Below, in pieces: positions 8,360-17,244 of a stretch of 55,494 bases of DNA. A program made the position numbers and the translations under genes. Origin of the DNA: Bryobacterales bacterium (GTDB lineage Bacteria > Acidobacteriota > Terriglobia > Bryobacterales > Bryobacteraceae); the NCBI GenBank assembly GCA_016789785.1, contig JAEUQE010000023.1, forward strand, positions 1 through 55,494, given 5' to 3'. Under the pieces are notes generated by a model. That model ran no database searches. It was given only the letters and a program-made list of their open reading frames with translations, and was not told the origin of the DNA. The number at the start of each line of letters is the position of its first letter. Positions within the stretch are counted from its first letter, which is position 1.

Positions 8360-8482
8360 TCGTGCTCGACGCCAATATCTCTGGCATCGCTGACCATGGA
8401 GTACGGCGGTATTTTATACACGACGGACCGTGACTTTGCCCGTTTCCCCGACTTGCGCTGGAAAAACCCATTCCGCGAGTAA
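8356..8482 (+). pseudogene. vapC: Internally deleted vapC toxin
   Basis: The GTG at 8356 starts MIVLDANISGIADHG, which is how VapC PIN-domain toxins begin, with the first catalytic aspartate in LDAN. After about a dozen codons the similarity ends and that frame stops. From about 8396 another frame encodes TTDRDFARFPDLRWKNPF and stops at 8480-8482, which is how VapC proteins end. Some 90-100 codons of the middle, including most of the acidic active site, are gone and the junction is out of frame. No functional ribonuclease can be made. Confidence 0.85.
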
Positions 8483-8558
8483 ACTGCTTACGGACTGAGC
8501 GGCGAATCTCCGTGCAAACGAAGATCGTGCCCCTCGGTCACGACCCGGAAAGCCGGCC

Positions 8559-10097
8559 CTATTTCGGCAGAATCGGCAACGCCTGGGCGACGGTGGCCGG
8601 CATGGCAAGCTCGGGCATCGGCTTGGCCTGGAACAATCTGCGGCATAGCTTCGCCGTCACGCGCGCCCAGCGGTTGGCCTGCTTGCGCCGTGCACTATCC
8701 GTCGCGATGCCGGTGTTGGCATACATCTGCCGGTAGAGCTTGGAAATGAACACAAACGCCAGCCGTGACTTGATCGACTTCACACAACCGGCGCGCTTCC
8801 ACACTTCCTTCAACTGATAATAGTTGTCCCAAACGCCTTGCGTGCGCTCGCGAATTTCCTCCGCGCTCATGGCGGGATGTGGGGTGTAGAGCTTCGGACG
8901 TTTGTGTCCGGGGATCAGCCAATAGCGTGTAATCGGGACGCCTTCCACCTTCGGCACCTCGTCCTTTAGGGACTTCTCCCAACGGTCGAAGTCCACGGTG
9001 CCGGGAAACGGCGTCATCATTACGAATTGCGCGAAGGTCAAGTCCGCTTTCTTGGCAAGTGTGGCGGTCGCATCGAAGGTGTCGGGACGATCGGTCGGCA
9101 ATCCGAAGATGAAGGAGCCAAGAACGTGCACGCCCGCTGCGCGGAACTTGCGCAGCCGCTCCACCAGATTCTGGCCCGCGCAGTTGAAGTCCTTGAACAC
9201 GGCCTTCAGACCTTCCTCGGTCACGGACTCGACGCCGACCAGCGCGCCCTTGATCCGGGCCTTGCGCATCGCCTCCAGGAACACCGCGTCCTCGGCCGCT
9301 TCCATGGTGATCTGCGTGAAGAAGATCATGTCCGAAGGAAGTTCGGCGAGTTGCTCCATCAGATCGAACCGCTCGGCCCGGATGGATTTCAATTCGTTTA
9401 CCCGGCGCTCATCGCCTTGGCGCTCGGCCAGCGCGATATCGGTGAGTGTCACGGGATAGAAGTTGTCATCGGCCAGCGCAATGAAGCGGTATCCCATGCG
9501 GCGAAGCTGCACAATCTCCTCAATGACCGTGGAGCCTGTCCGCTGACGGGGCTTCTGGCCGTCGGTGCGCCACACCGAACAGAACGAGCAGTGCTTCGGA
9601 CAGCCGCGAACGGTCTGCACCGAAGCCCACATGTAGCTGCCTGGCTTCATCAATTCCCAACGTGCCGCACGGAGCTGGTTGCCAGGCAGGCGGCCACCGT
9701 CGTAGACGGGTTGCGGGTTGCCATTCGTGCAGTCGGCGAGAACCTGTGACCACACGACATCACCATCCCCCTTGACTACCGCGTGCGCCGCGCCGAGTTC
9801 CTGTGCCTCATTGGGGAACAACGTGGAGTGAATCCCGCCGAAGACTACCCAGGCGCCGCGTTCGCGTGCGATGCGGCCGACTTCGAATCCACGCAGTGCA
9901 TTCGCTGTATGGATGCCGATACCGACAATGTCGCCGGGTTGGATGGTCTCGGGATCAACCGCTTCCAGCGTTTCATCTACTACGTGCGGATCGCCGTAGC
10001 TTCGCGGTGTCGCGGCGGCCAACACATAGAGCCAGCGCGGTGTAATCACACCGATGCCGAATGCAACGTCACTTGGGTTGATTAGATGGACAGCCAT
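8559..10097 (-). CDS. B12-binding domain radical SAM protein
   Basis: 512 residues; AAGGAG sits five bases before the ATG at 10097. The N-terminal ~130 residues form a cobalamin-binding Rossmann fold (VGIGIHTANALRG, WVVFGGIHSTLFPNEA, VVKGDGDVVW). The radical SAM cluster motif follows as RGCPKHCSFCSVW (Cx3CxxC) near residue 165. The family uses a [4Fe-4S] cluster, SAM and usually cobalamin for methylations or C-C bond chemistry at unreactive carbons. Relatives work in hopanoid, bacteriochlorophyll and natural-product pathways, but no neighbour here points to a substrate. The last ~80 residues are basic and helical. It ends 76 bp from the vapC remnant, convergent with it. Confidence 0.88.
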   Translation of the reverse strand: MAVHLINPSDVAFGIGVITPRWLYVLAAATPRSYGDPHVVDETLEAVDPETIQPGDIVGIGIHTANALRGFEVGRIARERGAWVVFGGIHSTLFPNEAQELGAAHAVVKGDGDVVWSQVLADCTNGNPQPVYDGGRLPGNQLRAARWELMKPGSYMWASVQTVRGCPKHCSFCSVWRTDGQKPRQRTGSTVIEEIVQLRRMGYRFIALADDNFYPVTLTDIALAERQGDERRVNELKSIRAERFDLMEQLAELPSDMIFFTQITMEAAEDAVFLEAMRKARIKGALVGVESVTEEGLKAVFKDFNCAGQNLVERLRKFRAAGVHVLGSFIFGLPTDRPDTFDATATLAKKADLTFAQFVMMTPFPGTVDFDRWEKSLKDEVPKVEGVPITRYWLIPGHKRPKLYTPHPAMSAEEIRERTQGVWDNYYQLKEVWKRAGCVKSIKSRLAFVFISKLYRQMYANTGIATDSARRKQANRWARVTAKLCRRLFQAKPMPELAMPATVAQALPILPK

Positions 10098-10267
10098 CGA
10101 AACTCCTTTTGCTGAACGATCCGTCAGGGGTCCAGTTCGAAGGAGTCTCCGAGCGATCGAATTGGATGAGCCTGATTGGTGATTATCCTCTTTAGGTGGT
10201 GCTTAGCGCAAGTCGCGGCCGTTTCGGGGCGTTTCGGGGAGGTCTGCCGCGTGACTGATCTTCCGAT

Positions 10268-10288
10268 TTGTGGCCATCAAGGCCACAA
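10268..10288. repeat. Perfect hairpin at the 3' end of the GIY-YIG gene
   Basis: TTGTGGCC, five bases, GGCCACAA. The 8-bp stem overlaps the stop codon of the GIY-YIG gene (10277-10279). It has no T-run, so it may be a structural or recognition element rather than a terminator. Confidence 0.5.
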
Positions 10289-10522
10289 GTGCCGGTTCGC
10301 GAAGGCGCGGCCTGAGCCCGACTTCAGGTACCGCTCGAACGTTGACGCTTGTGCCCTTGTGAGGAATGCGGTGTAGGTTCTGAGAGCCCATGGGCGGAAC
10401 TTCGAAGTGTGAGGAACCTCGCCCGCATTGTGCTTTGCCAACCGCGCTTTCAGATCGCCCGTGAGGCCGACATACCGTTCGGCGGGGTGCGATTCGCTTT
10501 GCAGCAAATACACGTAGTACAT
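10277..10522 (-). CDS. Small stand-alone GIY-YIG nuclease
   Basis: 81 residues from the ATG at 10522. MYYVYLLQSESHPAERYVGL carries the GIY-YIG signature as YVYLL...YVGLT, followed by DLKARLAKHNAGEVPHTSKF, with the conserved Arg and His-Asn, and ends with FERYLKSGSGRAFANRHLW. Such proteins are UPF0213/URI-like single-domain nucleases; some relatives are reported to cut specific single-stranded DNA. No ribosome site is visible before the start. Only 15 bp upstream begins a 123-bp element that is repeated again next to the tmRNA 3' end, which links the nuclease to a repeat family (inference). The frame remains open into that repeat for 28 codons. Confidence 0.85.
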   Translation of the reverse strand: MYYVYLLQSESHPAERYVGLTGDLKARLAKHNAGEVPHTSKFRPWALRTYTAFLTRAQASTFERYLKSGSGRAFANRHLWP

Positions 10523-10537
10523 TCGAGGTTCGTAGGG

Positions 10538-10660
10538 CCCGCCGTCGCCCGGTGGGCTATGGCGGGCCGCAAATACACGCACTTCATCCGGCGATCGAAT
10601 GGCCACCGCCGCCCGTTGGGCTATGGTGAGCAGCCTTCGTCAACGCTCGGGCTTGCCAGC
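10538..10660. repeat. 123-bp direct repeat, copy A (beside the GIY-YIG gene)
   Basis: Begins CCCGCCGTCGCCC and ends GCTTGCCAGC; about 80% identical to 10714-10836 with the same length. It contains a CCCGCC...GGCGGG inverted repeat. Confidence 0.85.
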
Positions 10661-10713
10661 GGCGGTTCGCTCGTGCTGCGGCAAACACCGCACTGTATCC
10701 GATGTCCGCAGAG

Positions 10714-10836
10714 CCCGCCGTCGCCCTTTGGCCTATCGGCAGGCCGCAAATACCATACCTCATCCGGTGATCGAAGAGCTTCCGTTGCCCGCTGGGCTTT
10801 GGCGGGCAGCCTTCGTCAACGCTCCGGCTTGCCAGC
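10714..10836. repeat. 123-bp direct repeat, copy B (beside the tmRNA 3' end)
   Basis: Same ends as copy A, including the identical stretch CAGCCTTCGTCAACGCTC save for its last bases. It holds a GCCCGC...GCGGGC hairpin. Just past it, the palindrome CCAGCC...GGCTGG (10832-10857) runs into the CCA end of the tmRNA gene. Between copies A and B lie 53 bp without recognisable coding sequence. Confidence 0.85.
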
Positions 10837-10854
10837 CGAAGCCTTGGCGAAGGC

Positions 10855-11204
10855 TGGTGGAGGCGGCGGGAGTCGAACCCGCGTCCGAGAATGCTCGCCC
10901 TAGAAAGCCTACGTGTGTATCCGATTCTGTTGTTTTGGCTCCTGATTCTGAACCGGCAAAATCCTCAGTCGCCTAGCCCGATTGATCTCGGCCTGCTGCT
11001 CCGGACAGAAGCTCTCAGCCTATCCCGTAAAATGACGTCCATAGGCGGCGCACGGGCTCACCGCTGAGGCCGGCTACCTAATTAATTAGGCAGCGTATGC
11101 AAACTGCGTGTTGGCAGTTATGGTTTTCCGATCGTTTAACGGGAGCTCGGAACCCGACACGCCTTCCTAAACCGATACAAACCCGTCGAAGCCAGTACGC
11201 CCCC
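10855..11204 (-). ncRNA. ssrA: Transfer-messenger RNA (tmRNA)
   Basis: About 350 nt. The 5' end GGGGGCGTACTGGCTTCGAC pairs over 7 bp (one G-U) with the 3' CGCCTCC that precedes the encoded A-CCA end. The 3' part holds the T-arm GGGTTCGACTCCC. The tag reading frame at 11115-11086 is GCC AAC ACG CAG TTT GCA TAC GCT GCC TAA, giving (A)ANTQFAYAA, followed by AATTAATTAG stops. With SmpB it rescues stalled ribosomes and marks the product for proteolysis. A TACAAT -10 box lies at 11215-11220, with the -35 region overlapping the end of the zinc-ribbon gene. Confidence 0.97.
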
Positions 11205-11214
11205 CTTCCCCTAC

Positions 11215-11220
11215 ATTGTA
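11215..11220 (-). promoter_or_regulatory. -10 element of the tmRNA promoter
   Basis: TACAAT on the minus strand, about 10 bases before the mature 5' end; the -35 region (TGAC core) falls in the last codons of the upstream gene and is weak. Confidence 0.5.
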
Positions 11221-11237
11221 ACACCCACCCACCGAAG

Positions 11238-11477
11238 TCACGCCTTGAAGAAGCCCGGAACATCGGCCGGTTCCTTCGCATACATCTCCAGGAAACCGCA
11301 CTTCAGACAGCGATAAGAGACTACCGCGTAACAATCGCGACCCGCCGTCTTCGCGCCCGTCCAAATGGAACTCTCGAACTTCCCTTGTAGCCAGCGGGCC
11401 TGGCGAATGGAGCCGTGATCATCCTTGTCCATCACAAAGCCCTGTTCCATGGATGCCCCACACTTGATGCATGTCAT
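11238..11477 (-). CDS. Small zinc-ribbon protein (PF20097/DUF6487-like)
   Basis: 79 residues. CIKCG at residues 3-7 and CLKCG near residue 57 form a two-knuckle zinc ribbon. The middle (GSIRQARWLQGKFESSIWTG) matches the pattern of small DUF6487-type proteins. No catalytic residues are apparent and the function is unknown. It lies 43 bp downstream of the RidA gene in the same direction and immediately upstream of the tmRNA promoter. Confidence 0.75.
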   Translation of the reverse strand: MTCIKCGASMEQGFVMDKDDHGSIRQARWLQGKFESSIWTGAKTAGRDCYAVVSYRCLKCGFLEMYAKEPADVPGFFKA

Positions 11478-11520
11478 CTCGTTTAATGCTTACGCAACGC
11501 CCGCGCCGTTTGTTCCTTGA

Positions 11521-12753
11521 TCACTTCACCGCGACAATCGAAATCTCTTCCAGCTTCGGGAAATGGCCCGACTCCGCCCGCACCCGATCCACCGGAGCCA
11601 GTGGCGACACCGTCGTCCGCGTGGGCGGCGCACCCGCCGGGAAGTATTTCGAGTAAACACCATTCATTTTTGCGAAATCGTCAATGGTGTCCAGATACAC
11701 ATTGCTCGCCACTGCGTTCGAAAAGTCGAGCCCCGCCTCCTCCAAGCCATCCAGCAGATTGCGGAGCGTCTGCCGTACCTGATCCTCCACACGGTCCGCG
11801 AAGATGCCGCCGTTCGGCCCGGGAATGAAGCCCGCCTTCGCCGAACAATACAGCGTGTCATCCGCCCATACGCAGGGGCTCGCCGTCGGACTCGGCGGCA
11901 TGTTCTTCGGACGCACCGCACGCCGCTTCGACAAATCGCGAATCGCCACTCCCGTAAACTCGATGTTGCCGCCGTGGGGCAGGAAGGACACAGGAATCGT
12001 CGCCCGGGCCGGCGTGTTGCCGAATTCGAAGTGCTTGGCGTAAACCTCGTTCATCACCTTCATCGGCATCTTCGCCGTGAGATACGGATTCACGAACACC
12101 ATGTGCCGGAAGTCCATGCCCGCCGCGTTGAGCACCGCCTTCACGCGATCCAGCGCCAACTGCACTTGCGCCGCGGGATCGGCGGGAATCTGGCCGGACG
12201 CCGGGTCACGGCCCAGAAGCCCCGAGATGAACAGCCGGTCGCCCGCCAGCACGCCCGGTGCGATCGGCCAATTCTTCGGGAAACTCGCCGGCATCACCGG
12301 CTTCTTCTTCGCCAGGTCGCGCACCGCGACGGCGTTGATCTCCACCGTAGTCTCCGTCGGCATGCGGAATACGCCCAGCGTCGCCCGCGCCGGAGGATTC
12401 TTCGGAAAGAACTCCGGCCATACCTGATTCAGCACGTCGTAACTCACGGTCGAGTGCAGATACACCTGCGTGTACACCACGTGCTCCATCGTGAGGCCCG
12501 CTCCTTCGACGATTGCCTTCACGTTGTTCAGGCATTGGCGCACGCGCGCAGCCGGATCGTCGGCCATCTTGTTGGAGCCATCCCGAGCACCTTGCCCGGA
12601 GACGTAAAGGAAATCGCCAGCCAGAATTCCGGGACTGTAAGGACCCACCGGCTTGATCCCGCCAGTGGGAAACACCGCTTTGCGTTCCGCGGCGCTGAGC
12701 GCGGACAGCACAAGCATGCAAAGAGTGAGGGAGCGAACGGATTGGCGCAGCAT
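11521..12753 (-). CDS. Exported protein with three tandem RidA (YjgF/Rid) domains
   Basis: 410 residues from the ATG at 12753, which gives a signal peptide (RSLTLCMLVLSALSAAE). Three RidA units follow: about residues 28-150 (GPYSPGILAGDFLYVSGQG ... ARATLGV ... VEINAVAV), about 160-280 (APGVLAGDRLFISGLLG ... ARATIPV ... IEFTGVAI) and about 295-410 (DDTLYCSAKAGFIPG ... TRTTVSP ... EEISIVAV). The substrate-binding arginine of RidA (ARAT) is kept in all three. RidA deaminates reactive enamines/imines as a homotrimer in the cytoplasm. A covalent triple domain with a signal peptide looks like a self-contained exported trimer, which is unusual. Confidence 0.85.
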   Translation of the reverse strand: MLRQSVRSLTLCMLVLSALSAAERKAVFPTGGIKPVGPYSPGILAGDFLYVSGQGARDGSNKMADDPAARVRQCLNNVKAIVEGAGLTMEHVVYTQVYLHSTVSYDVLNQVWPEFFPKNPPARATLGVFRMPTETTVEINAVAVRDLAKKKPVMPASFPKNWPIAPGVLAGDRLFISGLLGRDPASGQIPADPAAQVQLALDRVKAVLNAAGMDFRHMVFVNPYLTAKMPMKVMNEVYAKHFEFGNTPARATIPVSFLPHGGNIEFTGVAIRDLSKRRAVRPKNMPPSPTASPCVWADDTLYCSAKAGFIPGPNGGIFADRVEDQVRQTLRNLLDGLEEAGLDFSNAVASNVYLDTIDDFAKMNGVYSKYFPAGAPPTRTTVSPLAPVDRVRAESGHFPKLEEISIVAVK

Positions 12754-12889
12754 CACCAATGACGATACTGGGCCGAAGGGAAGGAACGCAAGCCTGTATT
12801 CGAAAGCCTGGACGGCGAGCAGAGTCTCGGAGTTCCTCCGCCCGCCGCCATATCGTACAGGCATCGCACCGGAAACAGATGGGCGAGGC

Positions 12890-13924
12890 TTAACGCTGGA
12901 CGCGGCCGGAACCGCCGCCTTTCACCAACGCCAACACTTCGTCCGCTGTGAAGCGGTTGAAGTCGCCCGGAATGGAATGCTTCAAACACGAAGCGGCAAC
13001 CGCGAATTCGAGCGCATCCTGATGCTTCTCCATCGTCAGAAGCCCGTAGATCAGGCCACCCGCGAAGCTGTCGCCACCGCCCACGCGATCCACAATGTGC
13101 GTGATCTCGTAGTGACGGCTCAGCAAGAATTCGCTGCGGTTGTTCAAACACGCCGACCATCCGTTGTGCGACGCCGACTTCGATTCTCGCAACGTCACGG
13201 CAATCGCCTTCAAGTTGGGATAGGCTTCCAGCACCGTGTCCGTGAGCTTCTTGTATTGCTCGCGTTCCAGCTTGCCGGAATGCACATCCACATCGACATG
13301 AATGCCAAGCGCCATCTGGCAATCTTCTTCATTGGCGATGGCGATATCGGTGTACTTCACGATCTCGGGCATCACCTCGGCCGACTTCTTGCCCCACTTC
13401 CAAAGGTTCTTGCGGAAGTTGAGGTCGCAGGAGACCGTGAGGCCGAGTTGCTTGGCTGCCTTCACACTCTCCACCGCCAGGTCGGCGGCGCTGGCGCTGA
13501 TGGCCGGCGTGATGCCGGTGATGTGGAACCATCCGGCGCCTTCAAAACATTTTTGCCAATCGATGTCGCCGGGCTTGGCCAGGCAGATCGAGCTGTGTTC
13601 GCGGTCGTAGACGACTTTCGATCCGCGCTGGTTGGCGCCGGGCTCGACGAAGTAAATGCCGAAGCGGCCCTTTCCCCGCACAACGTGATCTGCATTCACG
13701 CCGAAGCGCCGCATCTCGCCGATGAACGCGTCGCTGATGGGGTTGTTTGGAGGAAGCACGGTGACGTAGCGCGCCGGATAGCCGAACTGCGAGACCGCGA
13801 CCGCCACGTTAGCCTCGCCACCGCCGAACGTTGCCAGAAATTGGGGCGATTGAAGGAAGCGCTCAAAGCCCGGAGGGGCGAGACGCAGCATGATTTCGCC
13901 AAAGCTGACTAGAGGTTTCTGCAT
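12890..13924 (-). CDS. kdgK: PfkB-family sugar kinase, probably 2-keto-3-deoxygluconate kinase
   Basis: 344 residues. The N-terminal [11 protein letters not shown] and [16 protein letters not shown] are the substrate lid and binding region of KDG kinases. [17 protein letters not shown] near residue 290 is the PfkB ATP-site/anion-hole motif with the catalytic aspartate. The family phosphorylates 2-keto-3-deoxygluconate to KDPG for aldol cleavage to pyruvate and glyceraldehyde 3-phosphate. The length fits. No KDPG aldolase is adjacent; the RidA gene lies 136 bp downstream on the same strand. Other PfkB sugars cannot be excluded. Confidence 0.82.
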   Translation of the reverse strand: MQKPLVSFGEIMLRLAPPGFERFLQSPQFLATFGGGEANVAVAVSQFGYPARYVTVLPPNNPISDAFIGEMRRFGVNADHVVRGKGRFGIYFVEPGANQRGSKVVYDREHSSICLAKPGDIDWQKCFEGAGWFHITGITPAISASAADLAVESVKAAKQLGLTVSCDLNFRKNLWKWGKKSAEVMPEIVKYTDIAIANEEDCQMALGIHVDVDVHSGKLEREQYKKLTDTVLEAYPNLKAIAVTLRESKSASHNGWSACLNNRSEFLLSRHYEITHIVDRVGGGDSFAGGLIYGLLTMEKHQDALEFAVAASCLKHSIPGDFNRFTADEVLALVKGGGSGRVQR

Positions 13925-14369
13925 GAAAATACCGCTCTCGATTCTATCAAGTGTGGGGCGGCGCGCGAATGCCGGCGACGTGGTCCGGCAGTCAGTATTC
14001 GATGTCGCTCGGATGACACCCCGGCGCCTAGTAGGATCGTACCCCAGACCTAAGGTATCCCACCACTGATCAGTCTGGAGAGGTTACCTGACCGTGAAAG
14101 GTCCGACCGCATCCGCTGTTATGAGGTGAATCCGATCAGGCTGAAGAAAACGCTCCCTCAAAGGGCTGAATATTTCAGAATCACGCCACCAACTAAGAAC
14201 ACCATTTACCGTGGGGGATTGAGCTAAGAACTCCTGGATGCCGTGACCATCGACGATTTGCAGGCGCTGACTTACTCCCTGAGAGCAGGCTGTCCCGGCG
14301 CGGCAGGCTTAAGCCCTGCGCTACCGCGAGGTGCGCGGCGCCAAGATGCGAAAGTGAGCAGTATTGAAT
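13925..14369. other. Intergenic region with one short hairpin repeat
   Basis: 445 bp between the kdgK start and the ADOP permease stop. No convincing gene is seen in any frame. The only recognisable element is the GCAG-type hairpin at 14303-14319, which resembles repeats at 32.6 and 38.2 kb. Confidence 0.6.
14303..14319. repeat. Short hairpin repeat GCAGGC-TTAA-GCCCTGC
   Basis: Imperfect palindrome preceded by GCG and followed by GCTACC, the same flanks as the hairpins at 32593-32608 and 38162-38177. Third, diverged member of that family. Confidence 0.5.
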
Positions 14370-16910
14370 CTAGTCTTGACGTAGGGCGGTCACAGGATCG
14401 ATGCGAAGCGCGCGGCGCAGGGGGCCGGCGGCCGCGATCAAAACGGCACAGGCAAGTGCGGAGGCAGCACTGGCGGCCGCAATGGGTTCGTGCGGATCAA
14501 GATACAACGGCTCGCCTGACAGGACGCCGCCGAGGGCGAGCGTCGCGAGGAGCAGGCCAGTGATCGCGCCTGCACCAATGGGCAGCATAAGGCCGCGCAG
14601 CAGCAGAAGCACAATGGATCGCGCACCGGCCCCAAGCGCCACACGCACGCCGATCTCGCGCGTGCGCAACGATACGGTGTACGCGACCAGACCGAAGATG
14701 CCCACCGCGCTCAACAGCAGCGCAAACGTGCCCACACCTTGCGATGCCTGCCACATGAGGCGCGGTGCAAACAGTCTGCGCTCGAGGTCGGTTGTCATCC
14801 AGCGAAGCTCCGGCACGATGCGTCCATCAATCTGCCGCATGATCGATGCGGGTACCGTCAGCGCGACACCGTCGCGCATACGGGCGAGCAGTACGGCATG
14901 CCCCATTTCACGGGGCTCCAGCGGATGATAGATCTCGGTGACGTTGGTGGCCTGGATTTTGATCAACGTCGCGTTGGCGGCCACGCCGATGATGGTGGAT
15001 TCGGGATTCGTTCGAGGAAAAGACTTGCCAAGCACGTTGAGCGTGCCATACATGCGCTCGGCCAGACGTTGCCCGATGATCACAGCGGTACGATGCGTGT
15101 CGCCGCGATTGAAGTTGCGGCCGCGAATCAGCGGAATGCGCATCAACTGGAAGAACTCGGGTTCCACGGAAATGTGGGTCGCTTTGAGCCCGGGCGCATC
15201 GCGATAGTCGGACTCCGCGAGCATGCGTCCCAACGGTGCGAGCGAAGATAGCGCGGTCTCTGCGACGCGCGGATCGGCCTTCATGGCGCTGGCAGCCTGC
15301 ATCCAGTATTGGCGGCCCGCTTCGGCTGTGTAGCCATGCGTGCCAAGCGGCGCTTCGATGACGGCGAGGCCCTCCATTACGAAGCCGAAGTCGCCGGAGA
15401 CGAGCCGGTCAAGCTTGCGGGCGGTGAGGGCGGTGATGACCAAAAGAACGCTGGTGCCCATCACCTGTACGGCGAGCAACGTGCGTTGCGAACGAGTGCC
15501 AACGGATGTGGAGCCATGATCGCGCAACCCCGCGGCGATGCTGTTCATGCGAGTCACGCGAAGCGCGGGCGCAAGGCCAACGGCAAGCGCGGTGACGAAC
15601 GCGATGAGGAGTGCGGCGAGCGCCGTACGCCAGTCCGGAGTGAGCTGCATGGGCGTGTCGAACTCGGTGAGGACCATAATGGTCTTCGCCAGCACATACC
15701 CCGTGAACCAACCGCCAGCCACTCCTCCCATGGCAAGTAAGGCGGCCTCGGTCAACCATTGCCGGACCACACGGCCACGGCCGGCACCCAGCGCCGCGCG
15801 CATGCGGAACTCATGTAGCCGTGAAGTGGCTTGCGCAACGCCGAGCCCCGCGACGTTGGCACAGGCAATGATGAGGACCAGCAAGCTCAGGCCGCCGAGG
15901 AGAAACGTGACGGTTTGCAACTCGCGATCGCCGCGCTCATTGCGGAAATGCTTCGTGCCCAACGCCGCGCCGAGCCATTCGTCCTTGCTGAACCAATCGG
16001 GATAGCGCTGGGCGAGTTCGCGGATCGCGGGAAGCACACCATCCTCCGCGGCTTTCGCACTCACTCCGGGCTTGAGCCGCGCGTACATGTTGACGCTGTT
16101 GGTGCGCCAGTTGGAATCAATGTCGGAGCCGGGGAAGAAGTGTTTGATTTGCTCCACCATCAGCCACCCGTCGCAACGGCTATTCGTTGGGCCGTGGAAG
16201 CCCTCCGCGGCGACGCCGATCAACTGCGCCTTGCGGCCGTTCACGGTCACCGTAGAGCCAATTGTGGCCGGATCGCTACGCAGCCGGGAACTCCAGAACT
16301 GGTGGCTGACCACAACCACGGGCGCGCCGGGCTCCTCGCCTCGCCGGAAGGGCCGTCCCATCGCGGGAACGCCTCCCAGTTGTTCGAAGAAGTTCGCGGA
16401 CACGAATGCGAGTGAAGCGGGCTGCCCTTCGCCATCGCCCCATGCCATGCGGCTCTGCTGCAGCGTGATGACATCTTCAAGCACAGTGTTGTGCCGGGCG
16501 ACGTACTGAGCTACCGGATAGGGAACACCGCTGGAACTCGATTGCGGGCCGAGGCGGAAGAAGCGGACAAGGCTGTGCGGATCGCGAATGTTGAGAGGTT
16601 TCCAGGCTGCGGCGTTCAGCACCTGGATCAGCGTCATGTTGAGACCGATGCCAAGTGAGAGTACGAAGATCGCAGTGGCCGCATAGACCGGGCGCTTGGC
16701 CAGCACACGCAGCCCGTGATGAACGTCCTGCTGCAGTTGATCGAGCCAGATCCAGCCCCACGCATCGCGCGCTTCGTCGCGCAGTCTGAGGGTGTTGCCG
16801 AATTGTTGCGGTTCCCCCATGGCTTCCCGATGCGCGGCCATCTCGGCTTGCAGTTCCTGATCGAGTTGCCGTCGGCGCAGAAGATAGGCAATGCGGCGGA
16901 AGAGATTCAT
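14370..16910 (-). CDS. ADOP-type FtsX/MacB-like ABC permease
   Basis: 846 residues, starting at 16910 where ATG overlaps the PadR stop (ATGA). The N-terminal ~70 residues are the soluble prefix typical of acidobacterial orphan permeases (MNLFRRIAYLLRRRQLDQEL), then a transmembrane helix (AATAIFVLSLGIGLNMTLI). A MacB-type periplasmic domain follows (about 115-340), then three-helix FtsX modules around residues 345-480 and 725-846, with a second periplasmic domain between them. The gene contains no ATPase and none is adjacent, which is usual for this group. FtsX/MacB proteins move envelope molecules or transmit mechanical force; the cargo is unknown. Expression is probably controlled by the PadR protein encoded just upstream. 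Confidence 0.9.
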   Translation of the reverse strand: MNLFRRIAYLLRRRQLDQELQAEMAAHREAMGEPQQFGNTLRLRDEARDAWGWIWLDQLQQDVHHGLRVLAKRPVYAATAIFVLSLGIGLNMTLIQVLNAAAWKPLNIRDPHSLVRFFRLGPQSSSSGVPYPVAQYVARHNTVLEDVITLQQSRMAWGDGEGQPASLAFVSANFFEQLGGVPAMGRPFRRGEEPGAPVVVVSHQFWSSRLRSDPATIGSTVTVNGRKAQLIGVAAEGFHGPTNSRCDGWLMVEQIKHFFPGSDIDSNWRTNSVNMYARLKPGVSAKAAEDGVLPAIRELAQRYPDWFSKDEWLGAALGTKHFRNERGDRELQTVTFLLGGLSLLVLIIACANVAGLGVAQATSRLHEFRMRAALGAGRGRVVRQWLTEAALLAMGGVAGGWFTGYVLAKTIMVLTEFDTPMQLTPDWRTALAALLIAFVTALAVGLAPALRVTRMNSIAAGLRDHGSTSVGTRSQRTLLAVQVMGTSVLLVITALTARKLDRLVSGDFGFVMEGLAVIEAPLGTHGYTAEAGRQYWMQAASAMKADPRVAETALSSLAPLGRMLAESDYRDAPGLKATHISVEPEFFQLMRIPLIRGRNFNRGDTHRTAVIIGQRLAERMYGTLNVLGKSFPRTNPESTIIGVAANATLIKIQATNVTEIYHPLEPREMGHAVLLARMRDGVALTVPASIMRQIDGRIVPELRWMTTDLERRLFAPRLMWQASQGVGTFALLLSAVGIFGLVAYTVSLRTREIGVRVALGAGARSIVLLLLRGLMLPIGAGAITGLLLATLALGGVLSGEPLYLDPHEPIAAASAASALACAVLIAAAGPLRRALRIDPVTALRQD

Positions 16911-17239
16911 TTCGCGGACTCCATGACGGCACGAACAGCGGCGGACATGCGTTCGTATTCGCCGCGCTCGGCCTTGAGTTGCTTCTGGCCGGCTGGCGTG
17001 AGGCGGTACTCTCGCACCTTGCGCCCGCTTTCCGATACCGACCAATCGGCCTTCACCCAGCCTTCGAGCAGCATCTTCTGCAAGGCGGGATAAAGCGAGC
17101 CCTCTTCGACCTTGAGCTCGGAATCGGAGAGCAGATGGATGCGCTGCGCGATGGCGTAGCCGTGCATCGGGCCTGCGCGCAGCACCTGCAGGACGAGCAT
17201 GACCAGTGTTCCGGTGGGTACTCCAGTTTCCCTAGGCAT
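16907..17239 (-). CDS. PadR-family transcriptional repressor
   Basis: 110 residues: a PadR winged helix (LVMLVLQVLRAGPMHGYAIA, then LKVEEGSLYPALQKMLLEGW with the conserved SLYPAL, then VREYRLTPAGQKQL) with a short C-terminal dimerisation helix. These proteins repress their own promoter and the downstream transporter until a ligand binds. The stop overlaps the permease start by four bases, so the two are translationally coupled. A perfect palindrome, ATCTAGGCCTAGAT, lies directly over the promoter. Confidence 0.93.
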   Translation of the reverse strand: MPRETGVPTGTLVMLVLQVLRAGPMHGYAIAQRIHLLSDSELKVEEGSLYPALQKMLLEGWVKADWSVSESGRKVREYRLTPAGQKQLKAERGEYERMSAAVRAVMESAK

Positions 17240-17244
17240 AGGTG

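Noticed and set aside
10203..10391. Minus-strand open frame overlapping the GIY-YIG gene
   Set aside because: Out of frame with the recognisable nuclease and without family features.
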